6,589 nucleotides of DNA, from NCBI GenBank assembly GCA_003647095.1, contig QMME01000226.1:1-6589 (forward strand). Reading direction: 5' to 3'. This document shows positions 4,714 to 6,589 of this stretch, piece by piece; positions within the stretch are counted from its first letter, which is position 1; each line of letters starts with the position of its first letter. The notes beneath the pieces were generated by a model. It was given only the letters and a program-made list of their open reading frames with translations. It was not told where the DNA came from and did no database searches. Origin of the DNA: Deltaproteobacteria bacterium (GTDB lineage: Bacteria > Myxococcota > B64-G9). The translations under genes and the position numbers were made by a program.

Positions 4714-6589
4714 ACCACCGCGGTACGTACCCGGTTGGCGCCATCGTGCATGAACTTCTGGCTCACCGGCAGGCGCCGGGGACCCTTCCAGAACCCCATC
4801 CACAAGGTGAAATTTCGGTAGGGATAGTTGGCGGGAACCACCATGCGGTAGCTGTCGCGGATCAACTGCCCCGGCTGCCACTCGCTGGTCGGGTACAACC
4901 CGCCCAGGGGGGCGTGGTCGCCGAAAATGCGGTGGGCCCCTCCCTGCGGGCCGTCTCCGTGGATGAACACCAGCCAGTCATCTCCCACGGGAGCACGGCA
5001 GCGGAAATAGTACGACACCACGAACTCCTGCCCTTGTTCCACCTCCTGCGGTTCCACCTGCCAGCCCAGCAATTCTATCTTGCCGTCGAAGTCCACGCTG
5101 GCGCGGTGTACCCCGGCCGGCAGGGACTGCAGCAGGTTTTCCTGCAGGCGTTTCTCTCCCTCGGGGTCCCGCTGCGTGGAGGCCAGGCAACTGAAGGGGT
5201 GGTCGTCGAAGACCACGTACAGGGACTTGCCCAGGCGCTTGCGGACTTCCGGGCGCAGGCTGGCCAGCAGAGACTTGCAATCGCGCCCGTAGCCCGCTCC
5301 CAGGATGAGAAACGACCGCGCCGGCCGGGCCAGGAACTCCAGGGCCCGCTCCAGGTTGGGCTGGTCTCCCCGGGACAGGTCGACCGCCTGGTTGCGAAAG
5401 TAGAACGATACGCTGCGCGACAGCCACCCGTTGTACTGGGCAACCGGCGCCCGGCCGCCGCTTTCCTTCAGGTATGCCTGGTAGAGGGGATACTGGGTGA
5501 AGGTAGGGGTCACGGCAGGCATGATCCAGGCCGTCAGGGTCACGCCCAGGGCCGCCGCGGGCAACCACAGCAGGCCCACCGTTCCGGGGCCTATCTTCCA
5601 GCGGAAGAACAACCACAGCATCAGGCCCAGCCAGATCCCTCCCAGCACGGTAAACAGCGGATAGGGGTTCAGCTCCCGTGGCAGCGGCCAGCCGTAGTAG
5701 TAATCGAACAGGTGAACAAAGGGGCTGTAATCATGGAGGATATCAAGCATCATCACCGCGGCCACGGGTACCGCCAGCATGGCGCACAAACGCATCTTGC
5801 CCCGATTCGGCTGGTCGCCCAGCCGGTCCAGGCCCACCGCTATCAACACCGCCAGGAAGGGTACCACCGGGGCGATGTAGTGGTGAAACTTGGTCTGGAA
5901 AAGGCTGAAGGCCGTCCAGGGGACCAGCACCGCCAGCACCAGCCGCAACTCGCGTCGCTCGCCACCCCCTGCCAGCTCCTCTCGCGTTTTCCCCAGCAAG
6001 CCCCACAGGGCCGCCGGCAGCAGGGCGATCCAGGGGTAGGTTCCGAAGGCAATCTGCTTGAAGAAGACGTCGAAGGTGCCCTCCGGCTTGCCGATGGTTC
6101 CGGCAGCACGCTCGAAGTGGTGGTAGATCACCGCTTCCCTGACGAAGGGCCAGCCGTGCTTGATGATCATGAACAGGTGCCAGGGAAGGATTATCGCCAG
6201 CCCCAGGGCGAACGAAAACCAGGCGTGGCGACGTTGCCAGCCTCGTTCTCCGGCGGCGTCCTGGCCCATCCACCACACCAGCACCAACGACAGGACCACC
6301 ACCGTCAACATGCCCGCAAAGGCCTTGTCGGGCAGCCACAGCAGGAACAAGCCCCCAACCGCCATCGTGGCGCCCAGTCCCCCCAGCAGGTTGCCCAGGC
6401 CGATTCGCTTGAATACCCCCTTGTCCCAGCGCAGCACACATTCGCTGATCCAGATGCCCGCCGGGATGAAAAAGGCCAGCAACCACTTGCACAGGAAGGC
6501 CAGCCCCAGCAAGGCGTAGAAGAAGTAGAGGTGCCGCGGCCGTCCCGCTTCGGAACGCGCCACGAAGTAGTAGCCCAGCCCCGTCGAGA
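4701..6589 (-). CDS. GT39-type membrane glycosyltransferase with C-terminal beta-sandwich domain, 5'-partial
   Basis: The protein probably transfers a sugar from a polyprenyl-phosphate donor to an envelope acceptor on the outer face of the inner membrane, like the ArnT/PMT family. About 629 residues are visible and the frame is still open at the right edge, so the true start and the usual N-terminal catalytic acidic motif lie outside. Numbering from the GTG codon at 6563, about ten membrane helices fill residues 10-350. They include the family-like pieces IILPWHLFMIIKHG (124-137) and KFHHYIAPVVP (225-235). A soluble region follows at about 355-480. The last 130 residues (about 490-620) look like the beta-sandwich that ends some bacterial GT39 proteins, with features such as LLGW, LVFIHGDG, PTSEWQPGQ and WMGFWKG. 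GTG 6563 is not taken as the start, because in-frame residues upstream (STGLGYYF) continue the family pattern. Sugar and acceptor cannot be told. The family is confident; the substrate is unknown. Confidence 0.88.
   Translation of the reverse strand, partial: STGLGYYFVARSEAGRPRHLYFFYALLGLAFLCKWLLAFFIPAGIWISECVLRWDKGVFKRIGLGNLLGGLGATMAVGGLFLLWLPDKAFAGMLTVVVLSLVLVWWMGQDAAGERGWQRRHAWFSFALGLAIILPWHLFMIIKHGWPFVREAVIYHHFERAAGTIGKPEGTFDVFFKQIAFGTYPWIALLPAALWGLLGKTREELAGGGERRELRLVLAVLVPWTAFSLFQTKFHHYIAPVVPFLAVLIAVGLDRLGDQPNRGKMRLCAMLAVPVAAVMMLDILHDYSPFVHLFDYYYGWPLPRELNPYPLFTVLGGIWLGLMLWLFFRWKIGPGTVGLLWLPAAALGVTLTAWIMPAVTPTFTQYPLYQAYLKESGGRAPVAQYNGWLSRSVSFYFRNQAVDLSRGDQPNLERALEFLARPARSFLILGAGYGRDCKSLLASLRPEVRKRLGKSLYVVFDDHPFSCLASTQRDPEGEKRLQENLLQSLPAGVHRASVDFDGKIELLGWQVEPQEVEQGQEFVVSYYFRCRAPVGDDWLVFIHGDGPQGGAHRIFGDHAPLGGLYPTSEWQPGQLIRDSYRMVVPANYPYRNFTLWMGFWKGPRRLPVSQKFMHDGANRVRTAVVRVK

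Noticed and set aside
5743..6492. Open frame of 249 codons on the minus strand within the glycosyltransferase
   Set aside because: It is out of frame with the membrane-helix-rich GT39 sequence and is Gly/Pro/Arg-rich, as expected for a GC shadow.

Overview
The window comes from a high-GC, Gram-negative-type bacterium. The signs are a large eukaryotic-like kinase fused to a formylglycine-generating-enzyme (FGE)-fold domain, a response regulator with a GGDEF output, and a GT39-type membrane glycosyltransferase. This suits an environmental Pseudomonadota, Myxococcota or Desulfobacterota lineage. I cannot place it more closely from sequence alone.

Layout. Positions 1-215 hold no convincing gene. 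They contain a small repeat whose copies are bounded by GGGTGT/ACACC ends (1-89 and a shortened copy at 118-150), followed by a leader hairpin. Positions 216-3140 (+) encode a 974-residue one-pass membrane protein: zinc ribbon, kinase-like domain, acidic tract, membrane helix, long Pro/Ala-rich stalk and cysteine-rich FGE-fold domain. After a 30-base convergent gap comes a 310-residue REC-GGDEF diguanylate cyclase on the minus strand (4103-3171). A 177-base divergent control region (4104-4280) follows, with a candidate promoter for each direction, a direct repeat and a palindrome. It drives a 138-residue plus-strand protein (4281-4697) that looks like a free-standing Clp N-terminal domain. Three bases after its stop codon, the stop of a minus-strand GT39-type glycosyltransferase begins. 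That gene runs off the right edge of the window, so its N-terminus is missing.

The four genes alternate strand (+,-,+,-), so no two form an operon. Any functional link between them is inference from proximity. The theme is signalling: a transmembrane kinase-like protein, a c-di-GMP-producing response regulator and a possible Clp-type adaptor, next to an envelope glycosyltransferase.

The most unusual item is the first gene. Both of its enzyme-like domains lack residues expected for catalysis. The kinase fold has HGN in place of HRD and Ala at the expected alpha-C Glu position. The FGE fold lacks the two active-site cysteines. It reads as a two-sided binding or scaffolding receptor rather than an enzyme.
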